From IMG/VR virus record IMGVR_UViG_3300028569_000191, positions 1-21,759 of that record: a stretch of DNA of 21,759 nt; one strand, given 5' to 3'. The position numbers and the translations under genes are program-made. Source of the DNA: a virus. The notes beneath the pieces were generated by a model. It ran no database searches, was not told the DNA's origin, and saw only the letters and a program-made list of their open reading frames with translations. Shown one piece after another: positions 13,003 through 19,467 of this stretch (position 1 is its first letter; each line of letters starts with the position of its first letter).

Positions 13003-14319
13003 ATGTCTTCTCTTACTCCGCAACAGCAAGCATGGTTAGACATGATTGCTTACGCAGAGGGCACAGATAGAAATAAAAGTAGAGGAGGATATAATATCTT
13101 GTTCGGAGGAGGGCGTTTTTCTGACCTTACAAGACACCCAGATAAAGTTGTAAAAGCGCCTGGAATAGCCAGTGCCGCTGCAGGTAGATATCAATTTATG
13201 CCTGATACATGGAAAGCTGTATCTACGGCACTAAAGCTCCCTGATTTTAGTCCTGCTGCACAAGATCTTGCTGCTCTCGAGTTAATCAGACGCCGTGGCG
13301 TTGATCCTAACAAACCTATTACAAAAGAGTTAGTCGCTAAGTTAGCTCCTGAGTGGGCCTCCTTACCTACTCTTGCAGGTAAAAGTTTTCACAATCAACC
13401 CGTAAAACAGTTTTCAGAACTACAAAAATATGCTGCATCCCCTTCACGTAATATTCCAGGAGATCAAGCCCCTCCTTCTACTCAGCCTAGTGCTCCCTCT
13501 ACCACCCAAGCACCGGACTTCAAACAGAAAGCTTTAGGTTTTTTGTTTAAAAAGTTAAGTGAAAATACGGAACAAAAGGATCCTTACAGTGCAGTTCTTT
13601 CTGCTAACGCAAAAGCAGAAATGATGGAAGATGAAGGAGGAGTAGAAGGAGAAATAGAAGCGGATGATATTCGTCGTAGAGCCTTGCTCAGCTCTTTAGC
13701 AGGCAATCAAGGAAATAACGAAATGGCTTTTATTGCAGATTTAGTTGATACAATAAAAAATTCTAGGTTAGCTCAAGCTAGTTCCGGCGCAGGCGATGTG
13801 GGAGCCCCGCCGGCATCAAAGCAAGGTTCTTTTCCGGCAACAAGTCTGAGTTCTTCGCTACCTTTTGGCTCTGGACTTGCGTTGAAGGGAGCCATAATAA
13901 CTGATCGTAATGATACAGGAGGTAAAGGAATTGATTTTGTACTTCCGGGGAGAGATCTTGTCTCCCCTTTTAAAGAAGCTCAAGTATTAAAAGTTGTAGT
14001 GGACCCCAGAAGAACAGATTTAGTAAAAAATCCAGGAGGACCTCGTTTTTACGGAACGTACGTTGATTTAAGAGTTCCTGGTCCTACTGGTCCTTATGAC
14101 GTACGTATGGCGCACTTCGATGCTCTTAACCCTCAGTTAAAGCCAGGGCAAAAAATACCCGCTGGATATAAGATAGGAGTAATGGGTTCTACAGGTTCTA
14201 CAACAGGACCACATCATTCTTTTGATTTTTATGATCCAGGAAAAACAACAGCTAGCGCTAGAGTTTTAACAATAAAAAATGAAATAGCACGTAGACTGGA
14301 GAGAGGTGAACCTTTGTAG
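13003..14319 (+). CDS. two-domain lysin: lambda R-like transglycosylase plus degenerate M23-like domain
   Basis: 438 residues, ATG 13003. Residues 8-140 match the phage lambda R endolysin: WLDMIAYAEGTD with E19 at the position of the lambda catalytic Glu, GGYNILFGGGRFSDLTRHP, AAGRYQFMPDTW, LPDFSPAAQDLAALELIRRRG, and EWASLP. A Pro/Ser/Thr linker follows (about 150-170), then a charged helical region. Residues about 300-425 look like a peptidase M23 fold (GGKGIDFVLPG; MAHFDAL; KPGQKIPAGYKIGVMGSTG; TGPHHSFDF). The M23 metal ligands are incomplete: the HxxxD histidine is G307 (D311 kept), and the HxH motif reads H404-H405-S406. So the second domain probably binds and does not cleave. With no signal peptide it needs a holin, or is a virion lysin. 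Confidence 0.82.
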   Translation: MSSLTPQQQAWLDMIAYAEGTDRNKSRGGYNILFGGGRFSDLTRHPDKVVKAPGIASAAAGRYQFMPDTWKAVSTALKLPDFSPAAQDLAALELIRRRGVDPNKPITKELVAKLAPEWASLPTLAGKSFHNQPVKQFSELQKYAASPSRNIPGDQAPPSTQPSAPSTTQAPDFKQKALGFLFKKLSENTEQKDPYSAVLSANAKAEMMEDEGGVEGEIEADDIRRRALLSSLAGNQGNNEMAFIADLVDTIKNSRLAQASSGAGDVGAPPASKQGSFPATSLSSSLPFGSGLALKGAIITDRNDTGGKGIDFVLPGRDLVSPFKEAQVLKVVVDPRRTDLVKNPGGPRFYGTYVDLRVPGPTGPYDVRMAHFDALNPQLKPGQKIPAGYKIGVMGSTGSTTGPHHSFDFYDPGKTTASARVLTIKNEIARRLERGEPL

Positions 14320-14320
14320 T

Positions 14321-15067
14321 ATGGCTTTTTCGTACGGTGATTTCGGCGGACCTGGAGGTTTTGGTGATTTCGGCGTGGCTGCCCCAGGTGCTTATGGGGG
14401 AGATTTTAATAATTTTGTTCCTAATCAAAGTAGTTCTGGAGGTTTTGATCTGGGAAAAATACTTGGAGGGGTTGGCACCAAGGTGGGAGAAGGCCTTGGC
14501 GGTCTTGCTGCAGGGCAAATAGGTAAAGCTTTCGGTAACCTACCAACAAGTTATGGTGCGGGTGTAGCGCAAAAACAGGTTGACGAAAGTATTTCGCAAA
14601 TTAAAGCTTTAATAAATGAACTTAAAAATCAAACAATGGCTTATAGAGTTTTAGGAGATCAAGAGCTTAATAAACTAGGTGGAATCAGTGGGATACAACT
14701 TCCTGAGTACAGAGTAAGTAGTATTGATCAATTTAATAAAGGAGTTCAGAGGGAAAGGGATTACGGTACAGGTTACCTAAAAGATTATGATCCAAATATT
14801 TTAACATCTCCCTCTGCAGGGCGTTTTAACCAAGCAATCGGTTCCGCTTCCTCTCAGTACGCAAATGCACTAAAAGGCTTAGGTGAGAGAGGAAGTCAGC
14901 GTATGTTTGAGGCAGCAGTGGCTCCAATACCCGCTTTTAAACAAATTGCGAACGATAAAGATTTTAATAATTTACTTAACCCAGAGTTTATGAACTTAGC
15001 TTCTAACCCTATGACTGTAAATATGGATAAAGATAGGTATAAGCCTTATATGCAGTACAATGTCTGA
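14321..15067 (+). CDS. glycine-rich virion-associated protein candidate
   Basis: 248 residues from ATG 14321, one base after the lysin stop; an upstream in-frame ATG at 14306 is inside the lysin gene. The N-terminus is a Gly/Phe repeat (FGGPGGFGDFG), partly from a 13-base direct repeat (GGTGATTTCGGCG at 14336 and 14363). Residues about 45-80 are a glycine-zipper-like stretch (KILGGVGTKVGEGLGGLAAG), able to insert in membranes. The rest is helical and polar. Position directly behind a lysin and the glycine-zipper suggest an internal or ejection protein; no family recognised. Its stop overlaps the next start (ATGTCTGA). Confidence 0.65.
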   Translation: MAFSYGDFGGPGGFGDFGVAAPGAYGGDFNNFVPNQSSSGGFDLGKILGGVGTKVGEGLGGLAAGQIGKAFGNLPTSYGAGVAQKQVDESISQIKALINELKNQTMAYRVLGDQELNKLGGISGIQLPEYRVSSIDQFNKGVQRERDYGTGYLKDYDPNILTSPSAGRFNQAIGSASSQYANALKGLGERGSQRMFEAAVAPIPAFKQIANDKDFNNLLNPEFMNLASNPMTVNMDKDRYKPYMQYNV

Positions 15068-15365
15068 TCGGTCAGGTAATTTAGCACACGAAAGAAAAGT
15101 AAGATCTTTCGAAAGAGCAGGGCTGACAAAATATCAACGTCGTTTTGAATCCAGAAAAGATATACGTTTAGCCGGTAAAATTTGGAGCCGTAGCGAAGGG
15201 GAGAACAACCGTATTTCAACTCGAGAAAGAAAAACGGAGGAAATGAAAACCAAACCCGTCGGCGTGGGATTTGGCGGAAGGGACAACATTGAGCCAGATC
15301 AACAATACTCTTCTGTAGAGTTTCTCAACAAAAAACTCGCCCAAATGAGCTATACAGATCAATAA
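15060..15365 (+). CDS. basic hypothetical protein
   Basis: 101 residues, ATG 15060 overlapping the previous stop by eight bases, so translationally coupled. The first 65 residues are very basic (RKVRSFERAGLTKYQRRFESRKD and RERKTEEMK) with helical character; then VGVGFGGRD and an acidic/polar end. A nucleic-acid-binding or scaffold-like role is possible. Its last 41 bases overlap the convergent methyltransferase-like gene (15325-15903). No family recognised. Confidence 0.62.
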   Translation: MSDRSGNLAHERKVRSFERAGLTKYQRRFESRKDIRLAGKIWSRSEGENNRISTRERKTEEMKTKPVGVGFGGRDNIEPDQQYSSVEFLNKKLAQMSYTDQ

Positions 15366-15903
15366 AATCTCTTATTCGTTTATCCGTATTTATAGAAGAA
15401 GGAAAATAGTAAATAAAGCCAAAACATCTTGTCTTAATAGATTTAGGTAAACCTGGAGAATCTATAAACAGTTCGGGTCTTTCTTTTGCGACACAAAGAG
15501 GAAGATCTAGCCCTATTTTTTGTGTTGTGAGAAGAGCTACTTCGGATGAGGTTAAAAAAACTATTGCTTCTTCAAATTCATTTTTTCTATACTTACTTAA
15601 ACAAGTTTCTAACCATACTCGCTGCGCAGAACGATGAAATCTTTTTCTTTTTTTAAACAAATAAGGATCTTTAGGTTGCTCCTCGTTAGACAACATGTCT
15701 CGCGGCGGGTATAAATACAACGATTTAGCTTTCCACTTTTGACGAAGACCATCGTCTTCTTTTGTAAAAAATCTTGTAGCACAAACTAAAGTATTAGCTT
15801 CTTTGCTTGAAGCAGGGTCCAGTTCTATTTCCCCATTAAAAAAAGAAGTTGTTATCCCTATTAACTCTGGGGGAGAAACAAAATCAACCTGCGCTAGCGG
15901 CAT
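15325..15903 (-). CDS. phage Dam-like (PF05869) DNA adenine methyltransferase with altered catalytic motif
   Basis: 192 residues, ATG 15903. The order GEIELDPASSKEAN (24-37), TRFFTKEDDGLRQKW (43-57) and YLYPPRD (63-69) follows the phage N6-adenine methyltransferase family, whose members read 'LDPAs…..N', 'FFT.eddGL.q.W' and 'NPPY'. In those enzymes the N/D of (N/D)PP(Y/F) is catalytic; here it is Y65-P-P-R. The codons on the minus strand read TAT CCC-equivalent (tac ccg ccg cga), so this is not a simple ambiguity. The C-terminal half (RVWLETCLSKY, EAIVFLTSSEVALL, RCFGFIYYFPS) fits the family's fold. It may bind target or SAM without methylating, or have shifted chemistry. It is the last gene of the minus-strand cassette. 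Confidence 0.72.
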   Translation of the reverse strand: MPLAQVDFVSPPELIGITTSFFNGEIELDPASSKEANTLVCATRFFTKEDDGLRQKWKAKSLYLYPPRDMLSNEEQPKDPYLFKKRKRFHRSAQRVWLETCLSKYRKNEFEEAIVFLTSSEVALLTTQKIGLDLPLCVAKERPELFIDSPGLPKSIKTRCFGFIYYFPSSINTDKRIRDFIDLYSSFGRVFC

Positions 15904-16306
15904 TTGCTTTTTTATTAAGGTTTTCTTCTGCTTGATTTATGTCGATTACATGGATGCTCATGCCTTTTTCATCCACTAAAACAACGACAGGTTTTTTTGA
16001 TTTTTCTTGGTTTTCAATAACAACCAGCAATTTACGTAAAAATTCAACTAAATTTTTATCCATTATTTCTTCTGCTAAAATTATATCTGTTTTAATAAGA
16101 GAAACCGTCATATATCGACTAAAAGAAGGTTGCGTGGGATTAAAAAACAGAGCCCCCGCCCCTTCTGTTTTTTGAAATTCTTCAAAAAGAGTGACTACAT
16201 CTCCAACAATGAGTTTGATTGCACTCAAAGCCACTCTGTTTTGAATTTCACTCGGGCCAAAAAGTTTTTCAGCTAGCTTAACTGCTTTTTCCCTGAAATT
16301 TTTCAT
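15884..16306 (-). CDS. hypothetical protein in the minus-strand cassette
   Basis: 140 residues from ATG 16306, which follows the upstream stop as TAAAATG; an ATG at 16336 would overlap the HTH gene by 29 bases. It overlaps the methyltransferase start by 20 bases. The sequence is helical at the N-terminus (MKNFREKAVKLAEKLFG) and has hydrophobic beta-like strands later (PVVVLVDEKGMSIHVIDI), ending in a charged tail. No recognised family. Tight packing on both sides argues that it is translated together with its neighbours. Confidence 0.68.
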   Translation of the reverse strand: MKNFREKAVKLAEKLFGPSEIQNRVALSAIKLIVGDVVTLFEEFQKTEGAGALFFNPTQPSFSRYMTVSLIKTDIILAEEIMDKNLVEFLRKLLVVIENQEKSKKPVVVLVDEKGMSIHVIDINQAEENLNKKANAASAG

Positions 16307-16307
16307 T

Positions 16308-16616
16308 TTAATAACCTGAAAAAGAAGACCATGCATCGCTTAGCACTTTAGCCGAATCGAATAGAAAATTAGAGATATTGTTTTCCGCCTTATCTATTTT
16401 GCAATAATGACGGCCTTCAATCAAACCAGAAGAACCTCCTGAAGTTATACCCTGATACACTAGTTTATCTATAGTTACAGGTTGTACTCCTAGTCGTAGA
16501 GCAATTACTTTTCGATTCACAAACACCGGAGTTGAGTTGCCTGAACTAGAACTTGCAATGGTCTGCAAACTCGCGTCAATACTTCGAAGAATGTCAAAAA
16601 CGTCTTTGGTAAACAT
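16308..16616 (-). CDS. putative helix-turn-helix DNA-binding protein
   Basis: 102 residues from ATG 16616; a GTG at 16646 would lie inside the upstream terminator hairpin, so I reject it. The middle part FVNRKVIALRLGVQPVTIDKLVYQG (about residues 32-56) looks like an excisionase-type HTH ('k..A..LgVs..Ti.klv..G'), followed by RHYCKIDKAENN. The N-terminal 25 residues look like a helix (VFDILRSIDASLQTI) and may mediate dimerisation. There is no Shine-Dalgarno: the start codon sits 11 bases beyond a terminator-like hairpin and T-run, so expression probably depends on read-through. Confidence 0.62.
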   Translation of the reverse strand: MFTKDVFDILRSIDASLQTIASSSSGNSTPVFVNRKVIALRLGVQPVTIDKLVYQGITSGGSSGLIEGRHYCKIDKAENNISNFLFDSAKVLSDAWSSFSGY

Positions 16617-16618
16617 AT

Positions 16619-16648
16619 AAAAAGATAAAAAGGGTTGCTTCGGCACCC
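16619..16648 (-). terminator. intrinsic terminator at the end of the structured leader
   Basis: Reading leftward: GGGTGC-CGAA-GCAACCC, a stem of six pairs with one bulged A and a four-base loop, then TTTTT-ATC-TTTTT. It lies directly before the ATG (16616) of the HTH gene. Confidence 0.75.
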
Positions 16649-16758
16649 GATATCAGGCATCGAAGTTCAGTTGCCACGATCAGGAAATGGTGAAAACTGA
16701 TCGTACCCTTGGAGGATACCGGAACAAGACCATTCTTACAAGTTCCGGCCTCTCAATT
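16619..16758 (-). ncRNA. structured leader RNA or small RNA candidate
   Basis: The 142-base gap between two minus-strand genes holds four or more hairpins. Listed in plus coordinates: 16719-16725/16742-16748 (CCGGAAC/GTTCCGG, with an inner AAGA/TCTT); 16676-16683/16697-16704 (ACGATCAG/CTGATCGT); 16656-16659/16672-16675 (GGCA/TGCC); 16632-16638/16643-16648 (terminator). On the minus strand the loop of the first contains AATGGT and the loop of the second contains ACCATT, a six-base complement that allows a loop-loop contact. The RNA ends in an intrinsic terminator 11 bases before the HTH start. It does not match any riboswitch class I recall and is not a tRNA. It could be a cis-acting attenuator or a free small RNA. 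Confidence 0.6.
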
Positions 16759-17181
16759 TTAAGGTTGCTTAAGCCATTCTGAGTCTGTCAGGTCAACTAT
16801 TTTTGTGGGTTTACGAGTAAAACCTGCCCTTATTGTCTTAGTTATATTTGGTTGTTCAAATCTAGACTTTAAATGAGCTGGGTTTACGCAACCAATTGTG
16901 CCACAAATTCGTTTTAAACAAAAATTACCGATATCAGCTTTATAAAAACCATAATAAATATTTTCTATTTTTAATTTTTTACCTTCTATATTTATGTTTT
17001 TATAATTAGTACTCCAACATTTGTCAAAATCTGTCTTTTGTTGCGTTAGTTGCAAGAAAAGACCTCTTAAATGAGGACTCAATTGATTTAAATCAGGTTT
17101 ACTAGCATTTTCATTAATATTTTTATAACACTCCGCACAAACTGTTTCTGTTTTTATATGATCTTTGTTTCTTAGACACAT
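16759..17181 (-). CDS. HNH-derived zinc protein (CVNPAH motif)
   Basis: 140 residues, ATG 17181. Zinc ligand candidates are C15/C18 (VCAEC) and the block RICGTIGCVNPAHL with C93, C98 and H103. 'C…C-V-N-P-x-H-L' is the C-terminal half of HNH_3-type nuclease domains, but the usual catalytic H-x-C before it is replaced by LKRIC and no second HNH histidine is evident. The upstream WSTNYKNINIEG…IYYGFYKADIG fits the 'W.G..n..GY…..R..Y…G' part. It may be a nuclease remnant used for DNA binding. The layout is the same as in the gene 17824-18486 of the same cassette. The stop is followed by the structured RNA region. Confidence 0.65.
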   Translation of the reverse strand: MCLRNKDHIKTETVCAECYKNINENASKPDLNQLSPHLRGLFLQLTQQKTDFDKCWSTNYKNINIEGKKLKIENIYYGFYKADIGNFCLKRICGTIGCVNPAHLKSRFEQPNITKTIRAGFTRKPTKIVDLTDSEWLKQP

Positions 17182-17183
17182 TT

Positions 17184-17609
17184 TTAAATTGATTTTAAAA
17201 TTAATTCTAGTTGCTCAATAAAATCAACAGGCTCGTGGATTAAAAGTTCAACAACTTTTTTTAATTTACCTTCAGGGTTTAACTCTTTTTCTGTTTCATT
17301 CAATATAAACCAGTAAGTATATGCGTTTAACATATATGTGTGCGTTTGTTTAGCTTTTAAAGCCTGGGTCTTCCATTTTTCATAGTCAAAATTTGATTGA
17401 TGTCTGCTGCTGCCTGTTTTTAGTTCCAGCTCCCTTATTTCTATTTGCAGTTCGATATCCCGAATTGTGTAGTTAAGAGCGGAAATTTTAGCTTTACACT
17501 CTTTTAAATTTTTTGGTTCTTCTGAATCTGAATAAATCCAAGGAGGAAGGTTTTCAATAACATATTCCTGAGCCCAGAGGCATGTTTTCTGCTCTACGTC
17601 ACTGACCAT
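17184..17609 (-). CDS. hypothetical helical protein
   Basis: 141 residues, ATG 17609, two bases from the next gene of the cassette. The central part (residues about 35-70, LKECKAKISALNYTIRDIEL onward) has heptad spacing typical of a coiled coil. SNFDYEKWKTQALKAKQTHTY and MLNAYTYWFILNE follow, a pattern I associate with small conserved cyanophage proteins, though I cannot name one. The C-terminus is helical. It overlaps the upstream winged-helix gene by 16 bases. No function can be stated. Confidence 0.65.
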   Translation of the reverse strand: MVSDVEQKTCLWAQEYVIENLPPWIYSDSEEPKNLKECKAKISALNYTIRDIELQIEIRELELKTGSSRHQSNFDYEKWKTQALKAKQTHTYMLNAYTYWFILNETEKELNPEGKLKKVVELLIHEPVDFIEQLELILKSI

Positions 17610-17938
17610 GGGACTAAAAAAGAAAGGATTAGTGGACTGTATTCACCGTTGAGCACATACAGAACGTGTGACTCAAAATTGACTCGGATAACCAAATTGT
17701 ACTTAATAAGTTGTTTTAAACTCCTTAAAGTATTTTGTTTTGATGTACCCAGCTCGTTAAGGATTTCTTTTAGGGATAAAGGTTGGTCACATAATAACAG
17801 ATGAATTAAAGCGGAATGATAATTTATGCAAGCACTGATTTTTTTAAATTCGTGATTGTTCTTAGCGAAATTGTGCGGCAATACTTTGTCTCCAACAACA
17901 GTTGAATGGATTTGTTGGACATTTTTTTGTTCAGCCAT
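17594..17938 (-). CDS. winged helix-turn-helix regulator
   Basis: 114 residues from ATG 17938, or 95 from TTG 17881. Residues about 38-95 form a winged HTH of the MarR/ArsR style: YHSALIHLLLCDQPLSLKEI, then LGTSKQNTLRSLKQLIKYNLV and a wing IRVNFESHVLYVLN. With the ATG start it overlaps the upstream gene by 115 bases, and its first 36 residues would be read through that gene's HTH in another frame. The TTG at 17881 has a GGAGA seven bases upstream and shortens the overlap to 58 bases; this phage uses TTG starts with good RBSs elsewhere. It is probably a transcription regulator of the cassette or of the host. Confidence 0.68.
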   Translation of the reverse strand: MAEQKNVQQIHSTVVGDKVLPHNFAKNNHEFKKISACINYHSALIHLLLCDQPLSLKEILNELGTSKQNTLRSLKQLIKYNLVIRVNFESHVLYVLNGEYSPLILSFLVPWSVT

Positions 17939-18486
17939 AAAAACACGTCATTTTTCATCTGTGGAGTCACTTTGCTAGCGGGACTTAGTGTACGCATCAT
18001 GTGATATGGATTTACACAGACCTCACACTTACAAGTGGGAAGAACTTTATCCTTGGTCTGCAGCTGAACTCCATAGAATTTAGAGTAAACAAATCTCCTT
18101 GGCCTCATAATAATCCCATCCGTGTCAACCAGCCGCTGAAACTGCTTAGGTAGAAGTAAGTGCTCCTCCTGGTTAAGACTTGGTTTGTTTTGCGCTAACC
18201 AAGCAGCAACTCTCTCGGAAGCACTTTTGGCTTCACGGTCCTCTTTTAAGCAAACAAGGCAAGCAAAGCGGCCAGCGACCGGATGCGAGCGTGTGAGATC
18301 CCTTGTGACGACAAGCGTGGGGGAACTTCTTTGGCAAGAGCAAGTAAGTCTGCTAAGGAACCCGAAGTCTTCGACCCTGTAAGAATCCAATTTATACGTT
18401 TTTAAGGGAAGGCCTTGGGTTTTTTGGTCGGATATAGGCGTCTGGACGACTAAGCCGAAGACAGAAAGTAAGGTCGGATCGGACAC
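17824..18486 (-). CDS. zinc-ribbon / HNH-derived / HTH regulator
   Basis: 220 residues from GTG 18486, first gene of the minus-strand cassette. Three parts are visible: cysteines C49/C51 and C76/C79 (TCSC; ACLVC), a probable zinc ribbon; RFVYSKFYGV…TCKCEVCVNPYHM (131-163), the HNH-type C-terminal half with C152, C154, C157 and H162 but no catalytic H-x-C; and a C-terminal HTH (about 173-216: VTPQMKNDVFLWLNKKMSNK, then RTISLRTITNLKK). The last two parts suggest a former homing-type nuclease turned DNA-binding regulator. It shares the CxxC / FYG / CVNPxH order with 16759-17181. The end overlaps the next gene by up to 115 bases. Confidence 0.7.
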   Translation of the reverse strand: MSDPTLLSVFGLVVQTPISDQKTQGLPLKTYKLDSYRVEDFGFLSRLTCSCQRSSPTLVVTRDLTRSHPVAGRFACLVCLKEDREAKSASERVAAWLAQNKPSLNQEEHLLLPKQFQRLVDTDGIIMRPRRFVYSKFYGVQLQTKDKVLPTCKCEVCVNPYHMMRTLSPASKVTPQMKNDVFLWLNKKMSNKSIQLLLETKYCRTISLRTITNLKKSVLA

Positions 18487-18830
18487 AGAATGTTTTTATT
18501 TAAACTAGAGCTCGCACAAAACTAGCACGGACTGCCTTGCTGGTAAAACCTTTTTTCTGTTTTAAAGGGTTATTTAACAAGTTTTGCGTGTCTCATGCGT
18601 CTAAAACCGCTTAGAAGAAGACGAAAATTTTCGTTTTTATTTATAGTAGTATATAACTTTATTTTTTATATATTTATAAGATTTAATTTTTAGAATTTTT
18701 TGTTAAGTCCTCGAGCCAACAAACTTTTTTCTTTAAAAAACGGGGGACAGACCTTGTGGACCCTCAGAATTATAGAATTTTGTTGTTATGTCTGTTATTA
18801 TAAGAGCATTAAACTCTCTTTTCCTGTCAA
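18487..18830. other. AT-rich intergenic region between divergent units
   Basis: 344 bases without a gene, between the leftward cassette (first start 18486) and the rightward gene at 18831, so it should carry promoters for both. It holds a perfect 14-base palindrome ACGAAAATTTTCGT (18621-18634) followed by TTTT, the direct repeats TGCGTGTC/TGCGTCT (about 18584-18603), and a long run of A/T with several TATA-like boxes (18638-18680). I cannot place a promoter with confidence: no good TTGACA is seen at correct spacing. No tRNA or ORF of useful length is present. Confidence 0.6.
18621..18634. promoter_or_regulatory. perfect 14-base palindrome, operator or hairpin
   Basis: ACGAAAATTTTCGT is fully symmetric and lies about 135 bases upstream of the first gene of the minus-strand cassette and about 200 bases upstream of the rightward gene. 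On the plus strand it is followed by TTTTA, so a weak terminator is the other reading. Confidence 0.35.
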
Positions 18831-18986
18831 ATGGTTACTGTACAACCTGTAACTAAGGAAAAACTAGAAACAGAGTACTGGCAAGAATGCCGAAAAAAAG
18901 CTGCACTTTTAAACATACCTGCCTGGCAGCTGGCTGAAAATGGGTATAAACACAGAGAACTAGACAAACGGGACAACAATTGGTAG
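18831..18986 (+). CDS. microprotein, hypothetical
   Basis: 51 residues from ATG 18831 to TAG 18984-18986. The sequence is ordinary soluble protein in character: KEKLETEYWQECRKKAALL, then IPAWQLAENGYKHREL and an end KRDNNW. No Shine-Dalgarno is visible. It precedes the double-HTH gene (27 bases apart), so it may be the first gene of a short rightward operon. The amphipathic helix and aromatic residues argue against a chance ORF, but the call is tentative. Confidence 0.42.
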   Translation: MVTVQPVTKEKLETEYWQECRKKAALLNIPAWQLAENGYKHRELDKRDNNW

Positions 18987-19013
18987 TATTCTGGGAACCT
19001 AGTTCATTTTAGT

Positions 19014-19361
19014 ATGGGCACCCAAAAAACAAAAGCTGAGTTAAGAGAAAGATTTGCAGATATGTACAAAATGTACTTAGGAGGAAACTCGTACGAGCAG
19101 ATAGGTAAGCATTACGGGGTAACACGAGAACGTGTTCGTCAGATTTTTAAAAGTTACAGCTCCCCAGAACAATATGCACAGATACAACAAAAAGTCCTAA
19201 GTCGACGTATCAGTCCTCGTCAGATCGAGACTATTTGCTCTCTAATCAAGCTGGGGGATTCTTGCAGCAAAATAGCAGAAACTTTAGGCTGCAGTGTTGA
19301 CTGCATTAAACGTGTTTCCTCTAAGTATAAACTTCAAGAATTAGCAAAAGTAAACACATAG
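19014..19361 (+). CDS. double helix-turn-helix protein, sigma region 4-like
   Basis: 115 residues, ATG 19014. The first HTH (residues about 24-46, GGNSYEQIGKHYGVTRERVRQIF) closely resembles sigma-70 region 4 ('t.eeIg..lgvTrErVRQI'). The second (about 65-102, RQIETICSLIKLGDSCSKIAETLG, then VDCIKRV) is a plain HTH. There is no region 2, so it is not a complete sigma factor. It could redirect RNA polymerase (anti-sigma or sigma-4-like coactivator) or bind DNA by itself. It lies upstream of the fibre cluster and could control it; this is inference. Confidence 0.68.
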   Translation: MGTQKTKAELRERFADMYKMYLGGNSYEQIGKHYGVTRERVRQIFKSYSSPEQYAQIQQKVLSRRISPRQIETICSLIKLGDSCSKIAETLGCSVDCIKRVSSKYKLQELAKVNT

Positions 19362-19412
19362 TAATTAAATTTAAAAAATTTTCCTAGTTAAGGGAGCGTA
19401 AAAAAAATAAAA

Positions 19413-19447
19413 ACCTTAGAATGCTCAGGTAGTGTCTAAACTAAGGT
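19413..19447. promoter_or_regulatory. inverted repeat before the fibre cluster
   Basis: ACCTTAG (19413-19419) / CTAAGGT (19441-19447), a perfect 7-bp inverted repeat with a 21-base loop, lies between the double-HTH gene and the fibre gene at 19468. No T-run follows, so it is not a terminator. It is a possible operator or 5'-UTR hairpin. Confidence 0.35.
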
Positions 19448-19467
19448 AATTCTCGGGTAAATATACG

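Noticed and set aside
16644-16646. GTG as start codon of the HTH gene 16308-16616
   Set aside because: The codon lies within the terminator hairpin and the added N-terminus (PKQPFLSFY) is read through the T-run.
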